64,000 nt of DNA from Flavobacterium jumunjinense. GTDB taxonomy: Bacteria > Bacteroidota > Bacteroidia > Flavobacteriales > Flavobacteriaceae. Under the pieces are notes generated by a model. It was given only the letters and a program-made list of their open reading frames with translations. It was not told where the DNA came from and did not search any database. Positions 37,024 through 46,111 of the stretch are shown one piece after another (position 1 is the stretch's first letter; every line of letters begins with the position of its first letter). Made by a program: the position numbers and the translations under genes. The DNA lies in contig NZ_CP091285.1 of the NCBI RefSeq assembly GCF_021650975.2, positions 744,001-808,000 on the forward strand. The letters are read 5' to 3'.

Positions 37024-37086
37024 TTTTATTTTTATTTTTTATTAGGATTCCCTTTTATAAAAAGGATTTTGTTTTACTTTTAATTA

Positions 37087-39948
37087 TTAATAAATATCAT
37101 ACTTAAGCCCAAATGTTAATCGTTGTCCGTAATATTCTGCTTGTTGCGTGCGTGATCTAACCGATTGGAAATAACGTAAAGGCTGATTCGTAATATTTTT
37201 AAGCTCGCCAAATAGTCTCAATTTTTTTGATAGTACCACTCCAAAATTGAAGTCTAAGAACAATTGTTGGTCATAATAGCGATCTTCAAAAGCATTTCCT
37301 CCAATTTCATCGATGTAAGCATCTGAAAAATTAGTTGAAAAACGAGCATTAAAAACTTTGTCTGCATATCCTAATGAAGCATTTAACATATTAGGAGCTG
37401 TGTTTGGTAAATCTAAATCTTGACGTTCTTCACCCTCTTCATTTCTTATTCCTTCTGCTTTAGAAGTTAAAAAGGTATAATTTACATATATACTTAAGTT
37501 TTTTGCAAAACTAGGTAAAAAGTCCAATTGTCTTTGGAAACTAAACTCCGCTCCTAGTATATTTGCTTTTTCACCATTTAAAGGTTGGTACACTCTATAA
37601 CCTGTTGTTCCTGAACCATAAAAATCGGAATTGATTTCTGATTGAAATTGGTACACAAAATTATCGATTTTTTTGAAGAAAACACCTCCAGAAAGAATTC
37701 CTACATTTTTAAAGTAGTACTCTCCTAATATATCAAAGTTCATTGACGTTGTAGGTTTTAAATTTGGATTACCTACAAAAATTTCTTCGTCTCCAGACAC
37801 TACGTCTATTGTAGGAATCAAATCTACATAATTAGGTCTTGCTAAAGTATTTGTCCATGCGAAACGTAATACCGTATTTTTATTAGGTGTATATCTAAAA
37901 TGAACTCCTGGTAAAACATTGGTATAGTTGTTCTTTTCTGTTATTGTTCCCACTAAATCTTCCTCATTTTCAATTTTATTTCCTGTAGCTTCTAAAGATG
38001 TAGCTTCTAGCCTTACTCCTACTAAAGTTTGAAAATTTTCCGTTATGTTTTGTGTGGTCATTACATACCCTGCCCAAACATTTTCTGTTACATCAAAATT
38101 AGCTCTTAAAAATTCAGATGGAACAGATTCTCCGTTTACCAAATTAAGACTACCCAACCAATTAGCATCAATAAAACTTCCCAGTTGATATTGATTTCCT
38201 GCTAAAAAATCATCCTTTGAAAAATCTTTTAATCCTGTAAGATTCATGGTAGAATAAACACTTTCTAAATCATATTCTAAAAAGTTATTATCTCTACTTT
38301 TATTTTTAAATCGTCCTCTTGCTCCAAATTTAATTTTACCATTTTTATTATCAAAAAGGTTAAGTGGCAATTCGAAATGAGTAAAAAAGTTAACATCCTC
38401 CTCTTCCGTGTATTGATACTGTTCTGTTATTTCATCAAATTCAAAATTTTCAAAATCGCTTTCATCTGTTGCAAATTCTGCATACATAAGAGGAAATTCA
38501 GCGTCTGAAAAATCATTTACTACTGAAAATTTTGTTTTGTATTTTGCATAACGTTCATTTTTCCTTTCCTCGGAAGCTTTGGCATAAGAGACCATCCAAT
38601 CCGCTTTTAATTTTCCAAAGAAATGCTTTCCACCCAACGAGTAATTTTGCATTCTTTGATCTTCTAAACGACGGCTTTTGTTTCTATTATTGTCTATTCC
38701 TCCTTTTGTTTCTCTAGAAACTTTAGCAGGAAAACGAGAAGGCACACCATTTGTTATGGTAAAATCGCCCATTTCGATATCCTCTGCATCTTGCATTTCA
38801 TATTTTACTCGATATCTATTTTCCCTATCATCTCTCCAATTGTACATCGATTTGAAGTAGATATTATGATTGGGATTAATTTGGTAATCTAAGTTGGCTG
38901 AAAAACTTCTTCGTACACGTTGTACCAAATATTTTCTAATTTCGAAACTGCTAGTGTATGGATTTACTGCTACATCATCAAGAATAGGGTCACCGTTTGT
39001 ATCGTCAATTCCTGTGTAGTATTCAAATTCGTCTGACCATTCTGCTTCAATATTATCTGAACCAAAATCGGTATCATTTATAGACGCAGCAACCATCCAA
39101 CCGAATTTTTTATCTTTTGTTCTATCTCCTACTAATAATGATCCGTTTAAAATTCGTTTATTAGTAATAAAACTGATACCTGAACCTAAAGTACTAGATA
39201 ATCTAAATTTTTGAGGTGCAGTTGCTGTTACTAAATTTACAGAACCGCCAAGAGCATCAGCATCCATGTCAGGAGTAACGGCTTTGGTTAATTCTATGGT
39301 TTGAATCATATCGGACGGGATTAAATCCATTTGTACATTTCTATTATCTCCTTCTGCTGATGGAATTCTACTTCCGTTTAAAGTTACTGAGTTTAACTGT
39401 GGAGATAAACCTCTTACTATTATATTTCGAGCTTCCCCTTGATCTACTTGCATAGTTACACCCGAAATACGCTTTACAGCATCTCCAATATTGGCATCTG
39501 GAAATTTCCCTATTTGATCAGTTGAAACAACATTAGTTATATTAATATTATTTTTTTGTGTATTTAAGGCTTTGGCCTGACCACTTAAACCATAAGAAAC
39601 GACTACTACTTCATTTAAGAGTAAACTTTTTTGTTTCATTTTAATCGTTAGTGTAGTAGTCTCATTTTCCAACACCTCAACCTCTTGCATTATGTCTTCA
39701 TAACCTAAAAAAGAAATTTCCAATTTATAATTGCCTGTAGGAATGGATAAAATTGAAAATTTTCCGTCGAAATCTGTAATAGATCCTTTTTTTAAAGATG
39801 GAATTACCACATTTGCTCCTGGCAAATAAAAGTTGTTTCCATCTACAATGTTCCCAGAAATAGAACCCTTCTGCGCACTCATTTTTAACGTTGCCATCGT
39901 TAAAAACAATGTAACAAATAGCCATTTAAAAACGTATTGGTTTTTCAT
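37087..39948 (-). CDS. TonB-dependent receptor, phytase-associated
   Basis: I chose the ATG at 39948 (MKNQYVFKWLFVTLFLTMAT) because the 13 residues upstream would precede the signal peptide. The 953-residue protein has a CarboxypepD_reg-like domain (GSISGNIVDGNNFYLPGANV), a TonB box-like ESVVVSYG-type stretch (LNEVVVVSYGL), a plug domain (IGDAVKRISGVTMQVDQGEA) and a barrel ending LTFGLKYDIY. It is likely to import the product or substrate of the adjacent phytase. Confidence 0.92.
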   Translation of the reverse strand: MKNQYVFKWLFVTLFLTMATLKMSAQKGSISGNIVDGNNFYLPGANVVIPSLKKGSITDFDGKFSILSIPTGNYKLEISFLGYEDIMQEVEVLENETTTLTIKMKQKSLLLNEVVVVSYGLSGQAKALNTQKNNINITNVVSTDQIGKFPDANIGDAVKRISGVTMQVDQGEARNIIVRGLSPQLNSVTLNGSRIPSAEGDNRNVQMDLIPSDMIQTIELTKAVTPDMDADALGGSVNLVTATAPQKFRLSSTLGSGISFITNKRILNGSLLVGDRTKDKKFGWMVAASINDTDFGSDNIEAEWSDEFEYYTGIDDTNGDPILDDVAVNPYTSSFEIRKYLVQRVRRSFSANLDYQINPNHNIYFKSMYNWRDDRENRYRVKYEMQDAEDIEMGDFTITNGVPSRFPAKVSRETKGGIDNNRNKSRRLEDQRMQNYSLGGKHFFGKLKADWMVSYAKASEERKNERYAKYKTKFSVVNDFSDAEFPLMYAEFATDESDFENFEFDEITEQYQYTEEEDVNFFTHFELPLNLFDNKNGKIKFGARGRFKNKSRDNNFLEYDLESVYSTMNLTGLKDFSKDDFLAGNQYQLGSFIDANWLGSLNLVNGESVPSEFLRANFDVTENVWAGYVMTTQNITENFQTLVGVRLEATSLEATGNKIENEEDLVGTITEKNNYTNVLPGVHFRYTPNKNTVLRFAWTNTLARPNYVDLIPTIDVVSGDEEIFVGNPNLKPTTSMNFDILGEYYFKNVGILSGGVFFKKIDNFVYQFQSEINSDFYGSGTTGYRVYQPLNGEKANILGAEFSFQRQLDFLPSFAKNLSIYVNYTFLTSKAEGIRNEEGEERQDLDLPNTAPNMLNASLGYADKVFNARFSTNFSDAYIDEIGGNAFEDRYYDQQLFLDFNFGVVLSKKLRLFGELKNITNQPLRYFQSVRSRTQQAEYYGQRLTFGLKYDIY

Positions 39949-40114
39949 TTTATTAAGTTTTACATTCAGGACAAATGTAGTATTCACAAGAGTTTACTGT
40001 GTTTTAAAGAAGGCAACAAAGAGGATACAAGCTTTTTTTTTAAGGCAACAACAAGGCAACAATAACAGTGTCTTTACATTAAAATAACGCTAAGAAAAAA
40101 TGATTGTTTTTTTC

Positions 40115-41665
40115 TTATAATTCTAGCAAAAAAGGGATCAATTCTTTCTTTGAATCGATAGGTAATTTTTTTCTAAATCGATGTCTTGCCACTCGAACGC
40201 TATCTGGTGTGACTCTTACTATAGAAGCAATTTCTTTTGAAGATAAATTAAGTCGTAATAATATGCCCAGTTTTAATTCGGCTGGAGATAAACTTTCTGT
40301 AGCTATTTTTGATAATTTTTTTATAAAATCGGGATGAATTTCTTCAAAAAATTGTGTAAAATCCTCCCATTCATTTTCTTGTTGGAGCGCAAAGTCAATT
40401 TCATTAAAAATTTCTTTTATTTTAACCTCGTAGAGATCATTTTTTCTAGCTACGATGTTTTTTAGTTTTAAAGAAAGTTCTGATAACATGTTGTTTTTTT
40501 GAGCAATGTGTAAACTATAACGAGATAAAGTGACCGTTTTTAATTCCAAATCGCGTTGCAAGTTTTTTTCCTCTATTGCTTTTTTTTCCAACGCTGTTTG
40601 TAAAGCTTGATGTTTGTAGTTTTGAATTTTGATGTTCGCCTTTCTTTTCTTTCTGTAGTAACTAAATACAATAAAAGTTATTACTAAAGCTGATGCCACT
40701 AAAACTAGTACTAAATTTTGATTGGCCTTACTGGCTTTATTTTGTTCTTGAAGTAGCTTTATTTGGTTTTCTTTTTGATTGATTTTAAAATCGGTTTCTA
40801 AAAGATTGACCAAGTTTTTATTTTCATTGGCAATGGCAACTTGTTTGTATTCCTCTGCAATTAATTTGTATTCGTAAGCTTTTTGATAATTTCCAAGTAA
40901 TGCATACGCTTTTGCCAAATCTTTATTAGCGCTCTCTAGCAAATGATTGTCGTTTATTTTTGTGCTAATTTCAAGAGATTGTTTCGTAAAATTAATCCCT
41001 TTCTCTATAAATCCTTTTTTTCTATAAACATCTCCAATATTATTTAGCACGCTTGCTTTTTCTTTAGAATTAGCATTCTTAAAAATGGCTAAGGCTTTAT
41101 CAAAAAAGAGAAATGCTTTATCAAAATCTAACAAATCTTCATAAATGCTTCCAATATTTTCATAAACGATGGCAATTTCGAGACTATCTTTTGCAGGATT
41201 AAAAAACAATAAACTTTCGTTTTCAAATTGTAAGGCTTCTTTGTATTTACTTTGCTTTTCTGCATTTGCTCCTAATAAACTTAAAGCTTTTGCCTGTCCT
41301 TTTGTATATTTTATTTCTTTCGAAATGGCTAATGCTTCTGTAAAAAAAGTTTCTGCCATTTTATACTTATACATCGACTTATTTACACTACCTATTGCAT
41401 TGTTTATAAGTACATGTAAAGTATCTTTTTGTCTATTCTGTGTAATTTTTAAAGCATCATTATAATAGACCAAAGCATTAGCATATAAACCATAGTTGGT
41501 ATACACTTCACCTAGTTCCAACATTTTAATAGCAATCTCTTGCTTATTTTCTTTTTTAATTTCTAATTCTAAAGCCTCTTTTATATTTTGTAATTGATGC
41601 GATACAGGAACATTTTGTGCAAAAAGAGAGGTGGTAAATAATAGCAGTACTAGTAAACGACTCAT
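40115..41665 (-). CDS. TPR sensor with LuxR-type DNA-binding domain
   Basis: The 516-residue protein has a signal peptide (MSRLLVLLLFTTSLFAQ), about six TPR repeats (YANALVYYNDALKITQ and similar), a TM segment near 320-340 (LVLVLVASALVITFIVF), a coiled coil and a C-terminal LuxR-like HTH (LSSKEIASIVRVTPDSVRVA). It is upstream of and co-oriented with the phytase receptor and may regulate it. The ligand is unknown. Confidence 0.85.
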   Translation of the reverse strand: MSRLLVLLLFTTSLFAQNVPVSHQLQNIKEALELEIKKENKQEIAIKMLELGEVYTNYGLYANALVYYNDALKITQNRQKDTLHVLINNAIGSVNKSMYKYKMAETFFTEALAISKEIKYTKGQAKALSLLGANAEKQSKYKEALQFENESLLFFNPAKDSLEIAIVYENIGSIYEDLLDFDKAFLFFDKALAIFKNANSKEKASVLNNIGDVYRKKGFIEKGINFTKQSLEISTKINDNHLLESANKDLAKAYALLGNYQKAYEYKLIAEEYKQVAIANENKNLVNLLETDFKINQKENQIKLLQEQNKASKANQNLVLVLVASALVITFIVFSYYRKKRKANIKIQNYKHQALQTALEKKAIEEKNLQRDLELKTVTLSRYSLHIAQKNNMLSELSLKLKNIVARKNDLYEVKIKEIFNEIDFALQQENEWEDFTQFFEEIHPDFIKKLSKIATESLSPAELKLGILLRLNLSSKEIASIVRVTPDSVRVARHRFRKKLPIDSKKELIPFLLEL

Positions 41666-41799
41666 TGTTAGTGATTGAAATTAACTCACAAATGACCGTT
41701 TTTAATATGAAGTTAAAATGAACTAAAAGTTATTTTTTAATTATAAAATAGTTTATGATAGATTGAAGTAGAAAAGTAGGTGATTCTTGTGTTCTCAAC

Positions 41800-41893
41800 T
41801 TATCCAGCTTCTTTAAAATTATCGAAATCAATTCCGTTTTCTGTTATTTTGAACGCAAACGAAATTTGATGTTCTTTTTCTGAAATACAAACA
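41800..41893 (-). pseudogene. Protein fragment (EHQISFAFKITENGIDFDNF)
   Basis: A short open stretch with coding character ends in a stop at 41800-41802 and has no start. It probably belongs to the same lost region as the next fragment. The parent gene is not recognised. Confidence 0.4.
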
Positions 41894-41945
41894 GACTATT
41901 CATCATCAAAATACTATTGATACCTTAAAAAAATGCTTGGTAAAA

Positions 41946-42183
41946 TTAAACACAATTAGATACTTGATGTCTCCCAATTATATCCGAATAGGGTTCGTTA
42001 TTTGTAGAAATACAATAGCCATAAAACACCTTTACATCTCCAAATAATTCTAATCCTATCTTTGGAATGATTACTACATCTATTTCTTCAAAATCGGTTT
42101 GATATTTTACTGCTAGTCCTAAATTAATTAAATTCGCATTGGCTTTATAACTCCAGATGTTAAAGCCGTTGCAAAGCCAGGTT
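41946..42183 (-). pseudogene. 5'-truncated hypothetical gene next to the CRISPR array
   Basis: The minus strand encodes about 79 residues (TWLCNGFNIWSYKANANLIN... IIGRHQVSNCV) without a start codon; the upstream edge coincides with the start of repeat sequence at 42181. It looks like a gene cut off when the CRISPR-flanking repeats arrived. The family is not recognised. Confidence 0.5.
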
Positions 42184-42373
42184 GTGAATTGCTTTATCTC
42201 ATTTGATATTATTTTTAAGGTATTCGATGATTTTTAATTATCTCATTTGATATTATTTTTAAGGTATTCGATGATTTTTAATTATCTCATTGTTTAATAT
42301 TTTTAATAGGTATTCGATGATTTTTAATTATCTCATTGTCTGATATTTTTAATAGGTATTCGATGATTGATAG
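42181..42373. repeat. 44-46 bp tandem repeat (4 copies) preceded by a CRISPR-repeat fragment
   Basis: Positions 42181-42195 equal the first 15 nt of the CRISPR repeat (GTTGTGAATTGCTTT). Then come four tandem copies starting ATCTCATT and containing GGTATTCGATGATT at 42196, 42240, 42284 and 42330; the first two are identical, the others diverged. Confidence 0.85.
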
Positions 42374-42433
42374 TTCAAAACTGCAAAGCACATCATGAGT
42401 TCCTTAAAAAAAACAATAAAAAACAAACGAATA

Positions 42434-44353
42434 ATTGTATTTTTACTTATGATTCTCAACTTTCAAAACATATAAAATATCTTACGGATGGTTGTGAATT
42501 GCTTTCAAAATTGTATTTTTACTTATGATTCTCAACCTAAAGTGGTGTTAAGCTCCTTGTTTAGCTGTTGTGAATTGCTTTCAAAATTGTATTTTTACTT
42601 ATGATTCTCAACTCTTTATTCTTGGTTATATCTTCACTATTAGTTGTGAATTGCTTTCAAAATTGTATTTTTACTTATGATTCTCAACTATAATTCGGGT
42701 TCGTGTTTTTTCAATAGAGTTGTGAATTGCTTTCAAAATTGTATTTTTACTTATGATTCTCAACAACTTCAAAATCTATACTTCTCGTTAACGGTTGTGA
42801 ATTGCTTTCAAAATTGTATTTTTACTTATGATTCTCAACAAGACGGCACAACGTCTTATTTAAAGTTAGGTTGTGAATTGCTTTCAAAATTGTATTTTTA
42901 CTTATGATTCTCAACTTTGCAAATACTTTTCTTCTGGATGCAGAGTTGTGAATTGCTTTCAAAATTGTATTTTTACTTATGATTCTCAACATCCGTTAGC
43001 TTTACTGTTTGCAACTACTTGTTGTGAATTGCTTTCAAAATTGTATTTTTACTTATGATTCTCAACCTTACTCTGAAAATAACGCAGGATACACAGTTGT
43101 GAATTGCTTTCAAAATTGTATTTTTACTTATGATTCTCAACAGCAAGCTGGATTAAGCAATGTAAATTACAGTTGTGAATTGCTTTCAAAATTGTATTTT
43201 TACTTATGATTCTCAACTAACAACATGAAAACGTTTTTAAGAAGTGTGTTGTGAATTGCTTTCAAAATTGTATTTTTACTTATGATTCTCAACACGGCTC
43301 GATCAAATACTTTTGATGTGCAAGTTGTGAATTGCTTTCAAAATTGTATTTTTACTTATGATTCTCAACAGATTAATTTTGTTTAAAAATGTTTATTTGG
43401 TTGTGAATTGCTTTCAAAATTGTATTTTTACTTATGATTCTCAACGGTGTAATTTACCATCTGTAATTAATGCTCGTTGTGAATTGCTTTCAAAATTGTA
43501 TTTTTACTTATGATTCTCAACAAGTCTAATTCTGCAATAGACAATATAAAGTTGTGAATTGCTTTCAAAATTGTATTTTTACTTATGATTCTCAACGTAA
43601 CATCGTGTCTGTCTGTTAGGTTATTGTTGTGAATTGCTTTCAAAATTGTATTTTTACTTATGATTCTCAACCGGACTATCAAAAAGTTGGTCAGTATTTA
43701 AGTTGTGAATTGCTTTCAAAATTGTATTTTTACTTATGATTCTCAACATCATTATATTGGTCAACTGCACTCTCACTGTTGTGAATTGCTTTCAAAATTG
43801 TATTTTTACTTATGATTCTCAACGTGTCAAAATTGCGGTGGTAAAATATTATAGTTGTGAATTGCTTTCAAAATTGTATTTTTACTTATGATTCTCAACG
43901 TTATCGTGGTGAAGTTATGTTTAAGTTTAGTTGTGAATTGCTTTCAAAATTGTATTTTTACTTATGATTCTCAACGAAAGAAAACATAGTGCGTTTGTTT
44001 ATTGAGTTGTGAATTGCTTTCAAAATTGTATTTTTACTTATGATTCTCAACATTAAAAGATAAAATAAAATGATAGCTTTAGTTGTGAATTGCTTTCAAA
44101 ATTGTATTTTTACTTATGATTCTCAACCCATCGGTTATACCGATAGTAGCTAATACGTTGTGAATTGCTTTCAAAATTGTATTTTTACTTATGATTCTCA
44201 ACGAAATAGAAAAACTATTGCTTCAATTGTTGTTGTGAATTGCTTTCAAAATTGTATTTTTACTTATGATTCTCAACTTTTCGGATATGGTTATTTGTTT
44301 CTCAATAGTTGTGAATTGCTTTCAAAATTGTATTTTTACTTATGATTCTCAAC
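42434..44353 (+). CRISPR. Type II-C CRISPR array, 25 full repeats and one half repeat
   Basis: The 46-bp repeat begins GTTGTGAATTGCTTTCAAAA and ends ACTTATGATTCTCAAC. The first full copy is 42491-42536 and the last 44308-44353; all appear identical. A partial repeat (42434-42460) keeps only the last 27 nt. The 25 spacers are 29 or 30 nt. The tracrRNA anti-repeat pairs with the 5' half of the repeat, so crRNAs read on the plus strand as spacer followed by GTTGTG. The degenerate copy marks the end far from cas2 as the old end. Confidence 0.98.
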
Positions 44354-44470
44354 ATATCGAGCCCTAAAAAGCTGATATGTTGCGAGTTACAGCATTGGCT
44401 AGAAAACAAAAAATGACCCTTCAAGTTTTTGGTTGCAAGTAGTATAGTGCATTTTTTTAATGCTAGTGCA
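44354..44470. promoter_or_regulatory. Candidate spacer-integration (leader) side of the array
   Basis: This 117-bp non-coding stretch lies between the last perfect repeat and the end of cas2. Because the degenerate repeat is at the opposite end, new spacers are probably added here. It contains TGCACTA/TAGTGCA-type inverted sequences around 44447-44474. Confidence 0.45.
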
Positions 44471-44818
44471 CTAAAAAAGTTCGAGCTGTTGCGATGGTTT
44501 TTCGGTTGCTACTGGTTTTTTACCATAAAATAATTCCATCATCCCAAATTGTTTGTCGGTTATTTGCATCACACCTATTTTGCCGTGTTCGGGCAAGCTG
44601 TTTTTTATTCGCTTGGTATGTACTTCTGCATTTTCTCTGCTGGCACAAAAACGCATATAGATAGAAAATTGAAACATAGTAAACCCATCGTCTAGCAATT
44701 TCTTTCGAAAGCCAGCGGCTATCTTGCGTTCCTTTCGGGTTTCGGTTGGTAAATCAAAAAATACTAATATCCACAAACTTCTATATTGGTTTAAACGTGT
44801 ATAATGATCGTCATACAT
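44471..44818 (-). CDS. cas2: CRISPR-associated protein Cas2
   Basis: The 115-residue protein starts near YRSLWILVFFDLPTETRKER, the Cas2 strand with the conserved Asp, followed by FTMFQFSIYMRF, typical of type II Cas2. With Cas1 it integrates new spacers. It lies beside the array but is separated from cas1 by 391 bp. Confidence 0.95.
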   Translation of the reverse strand: MYDDHYTRLNQYRSLWILVFFDLPTETRKERKIAAGFRKKLLDDGFTMFQFSIYMRFCASRENAEVHTKRIKNSLPEHGKIGVMQITDKQFGMMELFYGKKPVATEKPSQQLELF

Positions 44819-45209
44819 AATTATTATTTATAATTTCACTTCCGTTTTTTATCGCTACCTCGTCACTTCGCGTTTTTTTTGTGTAGCGCAACATAACTAA
44901 CACTAATTTATTATTTGAATTTACTGTAATAACTTCTCGATACGTCTCAATAGTTATCGGAACACTTGAGAAGCTAATTTCATCTGCGAAAATCAGTAAA
45001 ATCTGCGTGAAAATAAAAAAGCACGCTGATTTAGCAGATAAGCGCAGATGCTATAATTCATAAAACGTATTATAGACAATCTAAATTATTTCAAAACGAA
45101 AACTCCTAAACTACAAAACAATAATTATCGTAAGTTTTCACCACTATTGACCTTTTTTTTAATTCAATAAAAAGCATACCTCGAAGTGAAATTTATCGGG
45201 TAGCTACAC
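44819..45209. other. Gap between cas1 and cas2 with repeat debris
   Basis: No gene is seen. A solo MITE end (around 44908-44932, TTATTATTTGAATTTACTGT) and a stretch with repeated ATCTGCG(T/A)AAA words (44975-45050) indicate inserted repeats. cas1 and cas2 are normally adjacent. Confidence 0.6.
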
Positions 45210-46109
45210 TCATAAACCATAAACAGGATACAATATTTTTCTAGCTTTTCCCTCAAAACATTCATACAAAGAGTTTGTTGTGCGACTCATAGCCACTAAC
45301 AAAGGACTTCTTTTGCCATCAATTACAACATCCATACTCGCAATACTTAATAAATGCTTTTTAAGCGCTACGGTTAACTCGTCATAACTATCCTCGGTAT
45401 CCATAATATGGCAGACTATTAAATCTACATATGGGCGATAGGGTTCCATAATATCATCCGCTAAGCAATAGGCATTGTATTTGTTTCTATGAAAAATACC
45501 CAAACTAGGCAACATGCCCGAACTCACTAGAGCACGAGCTGTAATGGCCCTTAGAATAGCATAGCCATAATTCAATAAATTATTAGGAGCTATTCCTTTT
45601 TGTCCTCTCGTAAAATGAGGAATAGGAAAGAGTTTCTCCCAATAATAAACAGCGGCTCTCGATTCATGGTTTAAAGCATCGCCCGAGGTGACTTCCTTTG
45701 CCCATAACTCCATTTTCCGCATGGGTATTCCTCTTTCTTTTAATAAACTCGCCTGATTGAGAATCTTTGCACTAATAGTTTGTTGCCATAAATTCTTCTG
45801 CAAAGGCACAGATGCGTTTATCTGATGTTTGTAGCGTTCGGTTTGCTCACTATGTCCTTGCAAAGGCAATAATAATCCTGTAGGCATGTGCTGGGCATCG
45901 CAACTAACTAAAGCCACATTATTTTGCGTCAGTTTTTCTAATACTCCATTAGTAACAGTAATTTGCTGATTTTCCAAAACAACAACACCTATATCTTCTA
46001 TAGCCACGGTCTTGGTGTCTTGTTCCTTGTCAGGATAAGACACCACCAGTTGTTTATTTTTGGTACTCAAATAAACAGGATTGCCAAAGAAAAGAGTACG
46101 TTTTATCAT
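45210..46109 (-). CDS. cas1: CRISPR-associated endonuclease Cas1
   Basis: This 299-residue type II Cas1 has the expected metal ligands Glu149 (LNHESRAAVYYW), His207 (GIFHRNKYNAY) and Asp219 or Glu222 (LADDIMEPYRPYVD). The start lies 2 bp after the cas9 stop codon, so the genes form an operon. Cas1 is the spacer integrase. Confidence 0.97.
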   Translation of the reverse strand: MIKRTLFFGNPVYLSTKNKQLVVSYPDKEQDTKTVAIEDIGVVVLENQQITVTNGVLEKLTQNNVALVSCDAQHMPTGLLLPLQGHSEQTERYKHQINASVPLQKNLWQQTISAKILNQASLLKERGIPMRKMELWAKEVTSGDALNHESRAAVYYWEKLFPIPHFTRGQKGIAPNNLLNYGYAILRAITARALVSSGMLPSLGIFHRNKYNAYCLADDIMEPYRPYVDLIVCHIMDTEDSYDELTVALKKHLLSIASMDVVIDGKRSPLLVAMSRTTNSLYECFEGKARKILYPVYGL

Positions 46110-46111
46110 AA

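Noticed and set aside
42677..43682. Several 60-76 residue frames with NCFQNCIFTYDSQ repeats
   Set aside because: They are translations of the CRISPR repeats.
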